DNA from: Tamarix chinensis
Lineage: Eukaryota > Streptophyta > Magnoliopsida > Caryophyllales > Tamaricaceae
Assembly (NCBI GenBank): GCA_030549775.1
Contig: CM060181.1
Span: forward strand, 34,318,563-34,382,562
DNA length: 64,000 nucleotides
Reading direction: 5' to 3'
Every line of letters begins with the position of its first letter. Position 1 is the stretch's first letter. The notes under the pieces are model-generated. The model was not told the origin of the DNA. It was given only the letters and a program-made list of their open reading frames with translations, and ran no database searches. The position numbers were made by a program, and so were the translations under genes. Positions 35,939 through 46,079 of this stretch are shown piece after piece.

Positions 35939-38205
35939 TTACAGAGGAAGCTCGCCACTATCAGCTATAACTACCTTGCTTTTAGGTTGACCATTCTGTC
36001 TCCCTTCAGCTTCAACCTTGTAAACAACATCCATCCCGGATAGAACTTTGCCAAACACTACATGTCTGCCGTCCAACCTATCACATCAGTATAGGGAATA
36101 TCTCAACTCGTCAGTACAAAAATAAAACAAGCGCCAAAAGCAACTGGATTTTTGCAGGCACAAAATACAGGATGACAAGGGTCCTGAAATAAGAGGTTAG
36201 TTAAAAGCTTATAGCTCGTTTGGTATGGGGGTAATAGAAAAGGAAAATATATCAAATACCTTTTTCTAAGAGAATACCATTTTAGTTCGAACAAAGACCT
36301 ATACGGATGTACTTCCAGAAATGCTTTCTTACATCTTAGATAGATTATATGAGACATAATAGTATTTCTTTCTCCCCCCCCCCAAATTGCCCCACTAGCA
36401 AACAAGCATCCAGAAGAGGGCGAATAGGGGAATCAACAGACCATGTTGTTATTAATATAGCAGTAATACTAACCAGCTGGTAGTGACTGTAGTGATGAAG
36501 AATTGTGAACCATTAGTATCAGGACCAGCGTTGGCCATGGATAGGAGCCCTGAATTCAGAAAAGAGAACAGTATTTGAGGTTTTTGAAGCAAGTTTTTCG
36601 ATCAAAGTTGCCAAACTCACTATAAGTTACATGTTTCACTACTAGAACAGCAGGGTAATAGAATTAATACCAGGTCCAGTATGCTTCAACTTGAAGTTCT
36701 CATCTTCAAACTTGGTTCCATAAATAGACTCTCCCCCTCTTCCATCCCCAAGAGTAAAATCACCTCCCTGAAGCATGAAGCTAGGAATAATCCTGTGGAA
36801 TGTGCTACCTTTGTAGTGCAAAGGCTTGCCAGATTTTCCGATGCCTTTCTCCCCTGAATTAGTAACCCCAAAAGCAAAAAAGACACACATTAGCACGCGG
36901 TGGTTATCATATACATGTATATGTATATGTATATACTGATTTTCCCATTTTTCACCCATGAAAAACAACATGGAAAAGAGCAAGTATTACAAGTTTCAAT
37001 AAATGTAATTTTTCCATGTGTTGTCGGTGCATATTCTAATACTTCCCCAACAGATACCAATTATTTAGCAAAGATGGAATTTCCTAAGCACTAGCAAGCC
37101 TTAGGCGGTGAAAAAATAAAAAACACATTTCAATTCAGTTTCCATGCAATAGAGAATCATTTGTAAGAAATTGAAATATGTTTATCAGAGTTTTAGCAAC
37201 AATGAGGTACAAAAATATAGGATTACCTGTGCACAACGCTCTGAAGTTCTCTGCAGATAGAAAGGAAAAAAAGAAAAAAGAAAGAATTGCTCAGCAATCC
37301 ATTGTTAAACTAACCATACATACAATCCAATAAACCGAGGAGGAGGAGCAAAATATATATACCAACTGTTTTAGGGACTGTCTTCCCAAAGAGACCCATG
37401 ACTATTCGCCCTGAAAACAAAAAAACAAGGATCAACGACGAGGTTAATGAGCACCATTCTTCTTTTCCTTTCCCCGTATTATTATTATTATTATTATTAT
37501 TACAGTGGCGACGGGTACGTGCATATATATTTAGGCTGCATCATCCCAAACTTCATAGTTACTTATAAAAAGTGAGTATCTTATCTAATTATTTGTTGAA
37601 AACATTTTAGGGTAATAAATTTCCAAAACAAGTGATTACGTGAGATAATTACTTCTTATAAATTATTCTTTTTTATAAATAATACAAATAAGGGGTCAAT
37701 AATAAAGCAATCGAAGCGCAGAGAGAGAGAGAGAAGAGATTATATAATATGATCTAGCTTTTATTATTTATACCAGCTGGTTTCCCATCAATTTCGACGT
37801 CGAAGAAGACTTTGTGGGTGACTTCCTTCAAATCTTTCTGCGACTTCTTTGCCTAAACACATAAATCCAGACACCCAACTTCAATGGCTACATTCGTAAC
37901 ACCCATAAATAGCAGAAAATACTACACATGATTCAAAGTTTCAATCCACTTCCCAGCCAAAGAAAAAGGGTCCACATCAATCGATCTCATTATTAATCTG
38001 GACATCAAACTCAGTCCTACCCGCGTATCTATCTATTGAAACAACGTCCAAAAACCTAACACCGAATTCGATTCAAAACAGAGAAACATAAAAGAGGAAA
38101 GATTGGGATGTGATCTTGAGGGATAAGGAAGAATCAAACCTGAATCGAAGATAGGGTTCCGAGGAGAACCAAACACCAGATCAAGGCGACGGAGATCGTC
38201 TTCAT
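35939..38205 (-). CDS. CYP20-1: Secretory-pathway cyclophilin (peptidyl-prolyl cis-trans isomerase), CYP20-1 type, 7 exons
   Basis: Exons on the minus strand: 38205-38140, 37852-37774, 37410-37363, 37250-37227, 36853-36671, 36549-36474, 36077-35939, with GT-AG introns and exact phase joins giving 204 aa, the usual length of plant CYP20-1. Residues 1-22 are a signal peptide ([20 protein letters not shown]), so the enzyme should act in the ER/secretory path. It catalyses proline cis-trans isomerisation in folding. Catalytic and cyclosporin-binding positions are kept: [15 protein letters not shown] (Arg, Phe, Gln), NGSQFFITT (Phe) and [10 protein letters not shown] (Trp, His). The tail ends in DSGELPL, without a KDEL-like signal. 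Remembered relative: Arabidopsis ROC7 (At5g58710). Intron 6 carries a MITE. Confidence 0.95.
36205..36415. mobile_element. MITE-like insertion in cyclophilin intron 6
   Basis: Starts GCTCGTTTGGTATGGGGGTAAT and ends with GGGGG-complement runs and AGCAAACAAGC, the inverse of the start. It contains GAATACCATTTTAG, as in the related copies at 17178-17413 and 29365-29600. It lies between exons 7 (36077) and 6 (36474). A C-run at 36374-36384 is part of its end. Confidence 0.6.
37478..37501 (+). repeat. ATT microsatellite in cyclophilin intron 2
   Basis: Eight ATT units in the intron between exons 3 and 2. Confidence 0.85.
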
Positions 38206-39033
38206 ACCTCTATCACTCTCTTTCTCTCTGAGATCGGTGCACAAAGTTTAGCAGCTGCAGGCAGCAACAGTGCTGAGTGTGGAATCGTAAGGTATTGTCT
38301 CGAGGCTTTGGGAGACGGCACGTAACATTACCAATTACCTTGTGGCACGTCGACATGATGGGACCCCTTCTTGGGACTTTAGCGGAACTGGGCTCCCTAC
38401 TTCCTGAACTGATGAGAAGAGGAGACGCGACCCGGTCTTCAATGACGAATAGCAACGTTGAGTGAGCGGTGAGCCCATTTTTATTTATTCGACTGCCGTT
38501 GCGTTTGATTAGCTCTAATCCGGAGCTACATGATTAGTATTATTTTTTTTTATCTAAAATAATTGATTTTTCCAAAGATTTTAGCATGAAATATCTCCAA
38601 ATTTTGTTTTTCTTGTATAACTATATTTTTTAATTACTTCCGATCTAGTACTGGATAATATATAAAAAAAAAATACAACTTGGTTGCGTTTTGTTAATAA
38701 TATGATTTTTGAAGTATTATTATTACGTATACGTTATTATTATTATAGATTTTCTGGTCGCTGAAGTAATGTTATTATCGAAATTAAAGGCATGTCCAAG
38801 TAGCTAGCTAGCATAACTTCAAAAGGCAATCCCGTACCCATACATAAACTATCATTTATCAGTACTGCTCATACATCCTCCGTCCGACTACTTATTCTAC
38901 CGAAGACTAATGAGAAGTTCATAACCTGTTCTTCCAAAAATAGCACCGGGATGCACTTGAACATCCTAAAACACCACCATATGATCCCCTCCACAAGTAT
39001 GAAAGACTAATTTCCAAGCGCATGCATTTCCCG
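38206..39033. promoter_or_regulatory. Upstream region of the cyclophilin gene
   Basis: Immediately upstream (38206-38470) lies GC-richer sequence with two ACGT cores (GGCACGTAACA near 38318 and GGCACGTCGACA near 38344), which are bZIP-type sites, so the promoter probably lies here. A pyrimidine-rich TCTCTTTCTCTCTGAGAT near 38216 would be in the leader. Beyond 38500 the sequence is AT-rich and no gene is seen. Confidence 0.4.
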
Positions 39034-39243
39034 TCATTTCCTCTTAATAATCCTAATCACCCATTGCAAGTAATCACTTCCGGGCAATAAAGTCCCTCTG
39101 CCATCTTCAACCTGTGCATGAGTGCAGCTCCAAAGTCTGTGAGCCACCCCGCATTTGGATAACACAAGTAAATCCTTATCCTCCAACTGTTCGTTGCAGA
39201 CTTCGCATGTAGATTTCTTTGGTATTGTTAGGGTTAATGCCAT
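39034..39243 (-). CDS. Short hypothetical frame with a RING-like cysteine pattern
   Basis: 69 codons with CEVCNEQLEDKDLL, then SKCGVAHRLWSCTHAQ: a C-x2-C-x13-C-x4-H spacing that recalls the start of a RING or similar zinc-binding fold. The remaining ligands are not seen, and no splice-linked partner exon was recognised. It may be a gene fragment or chance; nothing about function can be claimed. Confidence 0.2.
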   Translation of the reverse strand: MALTLTIPKKSTCEVCNEQLEDKDLLVLSKCGVAHRLWSCTHAQVEDGRGTLLPGSDYLQWVIRIIKRK

Positions 39244-39483
39244 GACATATCAGCCACCAAGTTATGATTTTTATGTTTCTCAGGCCCCATATGCCGCCGG
39301 ACCCTTTCTCATCAACCTATCTCAGTCTATGGTACTATGCGCCACCTTGCAACTTCCCATATAATGCCCTCATAATAGATTTCCTTATTCATGTTCTTGG
39401 CTTTCACAATTAATCTATTTAGACATTTATGAATGATATGGTTTGGCTTGCACCCACTACCCTAATCCATCTTTCTTGTTTTA

Positions 39484-39890
39484 TAGTAGATTATAATATA
39501 ATATAATATAATATAATATATATGAGTATATAATTTAATTAAAAAATTATAACGACTTGAATGAAGAATCATAAACTTTATAAATGGACATACATTATTG
39601 TAATTCTTTGACTAGTATAAATAATCCATAATTTTTGGAATTAACTAAATTAATTGAAGAGTTGTGATGACTTAAATGAAAAGTTATGGACTTTAAAAAA
39701 GAACATAATTCTTCATTATAACACTTCAACTAGTATAAATAACCAATAATATTGATAATTAATTAATTTAATTGAAGATTTGTGATGACTTTAATGAAGA
39801 GTCATAGAATTTGAAAAGGAACATACTTTTTTATTATAACTTTTCAGCTAGTATAAATAACTCATAATCTTGAGATGAAAAAAATTAATT
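39484..39890 (+). repeat. AT-rich ~118-bp tandem repeat preceded by a TATAA run
   Basis: A (TAATA)n run at 39490-39520 is followed by three diverged copies of a ~118-bp unit, each with TTGTGATGACTT-AATGAA-AGTCATA, GAACATA and ACTAGTATAAATAA. It lies just upstream of the copia element; relation to that element's missing LTR is possible but not shown. Confidence 0.6.
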
Positions 39891-40139
39891 TTGAGATATT
39901 CGGTTAAAGCTAATTAATAAAATTATTAGGAGAGTATCGTATAAATGATTTGTTGTATCCTAGGGTTAAATTGTTATGACAATATTACCTTTAAGATAGT
40001 ATACTACACGCCTCAAAGTAATATAAATATGTCATATTTGTTCAATCCCCCTAACAATTCAAAGGTAATATAATAGAGACTGATTCTACTTCAGCGTTCA
40101 AAATGGAAACCAAGATTTAATCAAGTTGAGTTAATTCAA

Positions 40140-40870
40140 TGGAAAAAAATTTATAAGATGGAAAGACAAAATGGTGTTTTTACATACTAATTTGAAGATA
40201 TTTTATGTGCTCGATAGAAGTTTATCTAAGTTACCGGAACCAAAGTCAGATGATAATGATGAAGACAAAGCACAAAGAAAGAAGCATAAATAAGATGAAT
40301 TAGTGTGTCATGGTCATATACTCAACTCTCTCACTGATCAACTATTTAATTTATATTTAAATTTGAAGTCACCAAAGGAGATATATGATTCCCTTAAAGC
40401 CAAGTACAAAAACAAGAAAAAGAGGTAATGATAAAGTTTTAGCTTTGAAATATTTCGAGTTTCAAATGTATGAAGATTTACCTATTATTAATCAAGTATA
40501 TAAACTTCAAATTCTAGTATCCAAACTTAGTGATCTTGAAGTTAAGATCCCTGATTTCATTCAAGTAGGAGCAATCTTATCTAAGTTGCCTCCTAGTTGG
40601 AATGATTATAAGAAGAAATTTCTACATTTGTTTAAAACCATGACTGTAGAATAATTTCAATCACACCTTCAAATTGTTATTAAATTCTAGAGTGAATTAT
40701 GTTGGTGAGAATGGAAATAGAAGGAATAAAAATGGAAAATCTAGGAAACCAACAAGAAAGGGAATTCCTTCAAGAAATCCAATGATATAAAGAACAATAG
40801 GAGTTGTCACTATTGTGGAAAGAAAGGGCATTACATTCATGAATGTAGAATCAAGAAGGAGGCGGATGCT
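40140..40870 (+). pseudogene. copia gag with CCHC zinc knuckle
   Basis: Patches HGHILNSLTDQLFNLY and PKEIYDSLKAKYK precede the open frame 40385-40654, which has ALKYFEFQMYED, INQVYKLQILVSKL and LSKLPPSWNDYKKKF, the conserved gag_pre/UBN2-like gag of plant copia elements. At 40806-40846 CHYCGKKGHYIHEC is a perfect CX2CX4HX4C knuckle. Stops occur between these parts. Confidence 0.85.
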
Positions 40871-40999
40871 ATAAAATATGAGAAGGCTAACATTATCAAA
40901 AGTAAAGTCAAAGAGCTTGGAGCAATAGTATCTAAATTGTGAATTGGCATGGTAACAAAACTTTATATGGCCACTATAAGAAAGTCTTCATATTGGTGG

Positions 41000-42290
41000 C
41001 TTAAGTCAAACGCAATCATTCATGTGTGAAACAATAAGGTGGTATTTAAGGCATATGAAGAATTATTAGATTAAGAGAAGGTTCTTATGGGAAACAACAA
41101 TGTTGCCAATTTTAAGGAAAAGGATGGGTTGCTTGGATTTTATTTTAGGACAAAAATTGACTTTAATCAATGTATATCACGTTCCTAATATTAGAAAAAA
41201 TCTAGTATATGCTAATGTATTGTGTAAAAAAGGCTTCAAATTTGTACTCGAGTCTGACAAGGTCATAGTGACAAAGAACATGTTGTTCGTAGGAAAGGGT
41301 ATACTTGTGATGGAATTTTTAAACTTAGTATCAATAATTAAGTGAATTATTCTTTTTGTTTATGGCATGATAGATTAGAACATGTTAATTTTTGTTATCT
41401 AGATCACATGCAAATACATGGATATATTTATTTTAAGTGTGACCATGATAAAAAAGTGTGAAATATGCTTCAAGAAAAAATGACTAAGAAACCATTTCCT
41501 AAGGTTGAAAGAAATACAAAATTTTGGATCTTGTGTATACAAATATATGTGAACTGAATGGTGCATTAACTAAAGGAGGAAAGAGATATTTTATAACTTT
41601 CATCGATGACGGTTTACGTTCTACTTATGTGTATTTAATGATAACTAAAGATGAAGCATTTAGTAAATTTAAGGAATATAAATATATTTTTGAAAATCAA
41701 AAGGGAGACGAATTAAGATTAGTCGTAGTGATCAAGGATCTGAATATTTCTATATATAATTCTCTACATATTATTCAAAAAATGGTATAATTCATCAATC
41801 ATCCTCTCCTTACACTCCTCAACAAAATGGTTTGGCTAAAAGAATAAAACCTTCATGGATATAGTTAATGCTATACTTATGAATGCTAATTTACCTTTCA
41901 AGTTATAAGGTGAAGCACTTGAAAATAACATGTTATATCAACAATATAATTCCTTCTAAGAAAATTAATGTTAGCACATATGAAATTTAGAATAATAGAA
42001 ATCCTAACTTGAATTATTTTAAATTGTTGTATTAAATTTTATAAAACTTTTGATTCTCATAAAAGTAAGTTAGGACCAAGAAGAATTAAAAGTAAATATG
42101 TTGGTTATGCAAAGAATTCTAAAGCATATAGACTTTTAGATTTAAGTTAAAATGTTATTGTTGAAACAATATATTTGAATTTGTTGAAAGCTAATTTATT
42201 AATGATTATGTGACTAATGAAAACGAGGTTGTGATTATTCCTTCTATCGGAAACAAAAGGAAGCAAATCGAGGATGTAAGTGAACCTTGA
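41000..42290 (+). pseudogene. copia protease/integrase region
   Basis: 41100-41345 carries LTLINVYHVPNIRKNLVYAN, the end of the protease/GAG-pre-integrase segment. 41524-41790 carries DLVYTNICELNGALTKGG, RYFITFIDDGLRSTYVY and KFKEYKYIFENQKG, the integrase core start with its first catalytic aspartate. The second aspartate region is degraded around 41720-41770 (VVIKDLN where DNG..Y is expected). 41800-41830 has the HQSSSPYTPQQNG-like phrase in broken frame. Confidence 0.8.
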
Positions 42291-42299
42291 AGAAGTTAA

Positions 42300-43645
42300 A
42301 GGATAAGAAAAGATAAGGCATTGGGTCTTGACTTTGTTTCAACCGAGTTGATAGTTTTCTTGGTTGAGGAAACTAGAAACAAAGTGTTAAATAAAATACC
42401 CATGACACTTAACATTGAAAATGAACCCAAATCATATAATGGAGCAATTTCATCTAGATATGTGGCTCTTTGGAAAGAAGACATAAATGACGAGATAGAC
42501 TCAATATTATCTAATAATACTAGGGTCTTAGTGGATTTAATTTTAGTATATAAACCTATTGGTTGTAAGTGGGTATTTAGAAGAACGTATAATATTAATG
42601 TTTCTATACAAACATTTAAGGTAATGTTGGTAGCCAAAAGATTTACACAAAATGAAGATATAGATTATTTTGACACCTATGCACCATTAGTAAGGATAAC
42701 TTCTATTAGAGTTCTTTTGGTATGAGCATCCATATATAAGCTCCATGTGCATCAAATGGATGCCAAAACTTCAATTTTGAATGGGGATCTCAATGAAGAG
42801 GTTTATATGGAGCAACCAAAAGGATTTGTTATTCCTAATAATGAAAATAAAGTTTTTAAACTAGTGAAATCAATATATAATTTGAAACAAGCTCCAAAAA
42901 AGTGGCATGATAAGTTTGATGCAACAATATTGTCAAACGGTTTCAAACATAACAGTGTAGACAAATGCATGTATTCTAAACTCACCAAAGACTATGGAGT
43001 TATAATTAGATGACATATTGATATTTGGTTCCAACATCCTTAATGTGAATTAAACTAAGAAATATCTAACTTCTAAGTTTAAGATGAAGGATCATAATGA
43101 AGTTGATATTATTTTGGGGATTAAAGTATAAAAAATAAAATAAAAATAAAAACATGATAAGGTTTTCAATACATAGATAAGCTACTGTATAAGTATTCAT
43201 ATCTTAGAATGAAAGAAGCAAATACTCCATATGATTCTAGCATACAACTTTCACCCAACGATGATCTAAGGTTTACATAACTATAATAGTGTGATTAGAA
43301 GTCTTATATGTGCCATGCATTCTAGAAGACCAAATATTATATTTTCTATATGTAAACTTTTGAGGTATACAATTAATCTTAGTAATGAAAATTGGAAAGG
43401 AATAGGTAGGATATTAGGATATCTTAAAAGAGCATCTAAGTTAGCATGAACTTCTTCCTCTTTTCTTGATGTTCTAAAAGGTTATTCTGATGCTAGTTGA
43501 ATAACATATGCTAATGATAATAAATCCACAACGGGATAGATTTTACATTAGTAGGAAATGTTATTACTTGGGCCTCAAAGAAGCATACATGTATTACACA
43601 TTGGACTATGGATTCAGAGTTTGTAGTCGTTGTAGTTGCAAGCAA
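42300..43645 (+). pseudogene. copia reverse transcriptase and start of RNase H
   Basis: 42321-42725 includes WKEDINDEIDSILSNNT, IGCKWVFRRTYN and YFDTYAPLVRITSIR. 42747-43013 includes HQMDAKTSILNGDLNEEVYM, KLVKSIYNLKQAPKKWH and NSVDKCMYSK, all RT fingers/palm landmarks. The YVDD box is destroyed by a stop and frameshift near 43011. RNase H ends at 43645 in DSEFVVVVVAS, where the CACTA begins. Confidence 0.85.
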
Positions 43646-43659
43646 CACTACAAGAAAAC

Positions 43660-44300
43660 CCATTTTTAACAACGACAGTTTTCGTTGCTAAAGATAGTAT
43701 GTCGTTGCAAAAAATATATATCACAATGATAATTTTTGTTGCGTGGTCATTGCGCGTCATGGCGTTGCAAAAAAATAAAGCAACGACAATGGTAGTTGCA
43801 AAAAAGTAATTAAACGCAACAAAAAATATCGTTGCAATACATCACTTGAACTCACTTTGTATATTTATATATTGCAACGACTTTTGTCGTTGCGAAATAC
43901 TAATCCTAATTCGGCAACATGTTATGTCGTTGCAAAAACCTATAATTAGCAACGATTTTTGCTGTTGAAAAAAATTGGTCGTACTTCAGCAACAAATTAC
44001 GTCGTTGCAAAAACCTATAATTAGCAATGACTTTTGTCGTTGAAAAAAATTATTCGTACTTCGGCAACAAATTACGTCGTTGCAAAAACCTATAATTAGC
44101 AACGACTTTTGTCGTTGAAAAAAATTGGTCATACTTCGGTAACAAATTACGTTGTTGTAAGAGCCTATAATTAGCAACGACTTTTATCGTTGCAACAACG
44201 ACAAATTTATTGCCAAAAATTGAACTTAAAACTTCAATAACCATATACGTCGTTGCGAAAACATTCAACTGCAATGACACAATAATATATTTGCAATGAC
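43660..44300. repeat. Left subterminal array of the 14-kb CACTA, with 75-bp tandem units
   Basis: Dozens of GTCGTTGCAA/TTGCAACGAC words, often as inverted pairs (AGCAACGACTTTTGTCGTTG). From about 43926 to 44190 they are organised as 3.5 copies of a 75-bp unit beginning GTCGTTGCAAAAACCTATAA. Such arrays are transposase-binding regions in CACTA elements. Confidence 0.85.
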
Positions 44301-45449
44301 CTATGAAACCTGTGATACATGACCTGTGAAACCTGTAATCGATATCCATAAATTATACCATATACACATGCCCTGCTTAAATCAATACAACCAAAATATA
44401 TAACAATAATTCTTAACATATATATCTTAAAATAATGTCAACAAGGAACCAATCACCAATTTCTAATCCCCAAATACACACATATTCAATCTGAATAAAG
44501 ATTATATTGTTCATGAATAACCATCTTGCATATTAATCTTCAAAATAACAATTAGAACCATTCTTCCAAATGTCAACCACAGGTCCAATCTTCCATATTG
44601 GCGATCACGCATCCTGCATAGAAAAAATCTATAGAAAAGTAAATAATGACATAAAAAAAGTAATAAAAATGATATATATCCAACTACTTTATACCTTCTC
44701 CGTTTGCTAATGCTACCTAATAGCATTTTCTTTAATGAAATTCTATAGATTGCTATCGGTATGAATAATACAAGAAAACAAAAATAAGAACAAAACACGT
44801 TTTCTTATTTATGCTGATACTTTTGTTAAAGGAATCAAACTCTAGTTTTCAGGGAGAGACCATAAAAGTCTGTAAGATATTATTATCATTATTTTCATTA
44901 TCGTATAGATATACATGTCACTACTCCCGTCTTGGGTTTGCAATTGAAATGTTTCAGGTTTATATCTATAATTAATAAGATTCCAAGCCTAACTATAGAT
45001 ATTGTGCTACTATAATATAATATTAATCTTAATATGGATCCCATTCAATATAATGTGTAATTGTGATCAAATAATATATAAATTTTATATGATCCCTCCT
45101 CATGATGGTTTTGGATAATGCTGATATTGGGTTAATATCGCAGGGTAATCTGGTTTCATGCTTTTAGTATGTTAGATATTATGATATGTGTCACTTGACT
45201 AACTTGACTTCACCCTCTCCTAATGTAGCATCTGGAATGAAATAGCTAAGGTAGTGGAATGAAAAAGTAATAAAACTATCGAGTGATGAAGAAAAAATGT
45301 GATGGGTTTTGTGGTATTAGGGTCTAACTGGAATGAAATAGTTAAGGTAGTGGAAATTGGATAGGAACAACAATTTTATTTTGTTGAGGATAGGCTATGA
45401 GTTGATTAATTAACCATGTTTGTTTTCTTTTAATAATGTTATCGAGTAG

Positions 45450-45515
<66 letters not shown>

Positions 45516-46079
45516 TATTTTCTTTTAGATTTTATATTGCTTTATGCGGCATCTTTTGCATGTTTAAGAAAGAGATAATAGCAAAAAGAGGAAATCCAGA
45601 GATAATAGCTCTTTTTAATATCTTTAAGAAATATGTCATAAATCCAAAGGTAAAAGGGTTTTATCGCTTTCTTCCTATTGTTATATTTGAAACAAACACC
45701 AATGTATATTTACATTAATTTTTAATATTCAAGCTATAGAGGAAGTTAGTTTAGAAGATCTCCATATAAGTCCAGTATTGGAATGTTTTTGTAATTTGTT
45801 CTATTTAGTTTATCACCATATTTCTAAATTGATGAAACTAAGTATCATACGGTTCCAATCTAGTGCAACTGGTATTTAATACTTAAGAATTTATCACCAT
45901 ATTTGGATTAGTTGCTGCATTTTAATACTCTAATTTGATCACCGCCTCTAGTGCAATGAATACATGACTTTTAACAAAACAAAACTCTATAATGATATTC
46001 ACATTTCAATAACAAAGGTATCCAAATTCCATATTAAAGGTAGAAGAAGATAGATTTTTGTAAGAAGACTTTACCTCCA
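44301..46079. other. Non-coding left flank inside the CACTA
   Basis: No gene is supported. A 26-bp phrase (TGGAATGAAATAGCTAAGGTAGTGGA) occurs at about 45233 and again at about 45331 with one change. A TA microsatellite fills 45453-45506. The region probably contains the 3' side of the accessory gene. Confidence 0.5.

Larger units (their letters stand above)
40080..43645 (+). mobile_element. Decayed Ty1/copia retrotransposon, split by the 14-kb CACTA
   Basis: Order gag (about 40140-40690), zinc knuckle (40806-40846), protease and pre-integrase region (about 41000-41345), integrase (41524-41830), RT (42420-43010), RNase H to 43645. This gag-PR-IN-RT-RH order defines Ty1/copia. RNase H resumes after the CACTA at 57671-57775. 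Many stops and frameshifts. No LTRs were found: the 5' side is truncated and the 3' side is cut by another LTR at 57776. Confidence 0.88.

Noticed and set aside
36642..36983. Stand-alone 113-codon cyclophilin-like gene
   Set aside because: It is exon 5 of the seven-exon cyclophilin gene read through its flanking introns.
43926..44190. Regularly spaced repeats that could suggest a CRISPR array
   Set aside because: 75-bp tandem units without unique spacers, inside a plant CACTA end.
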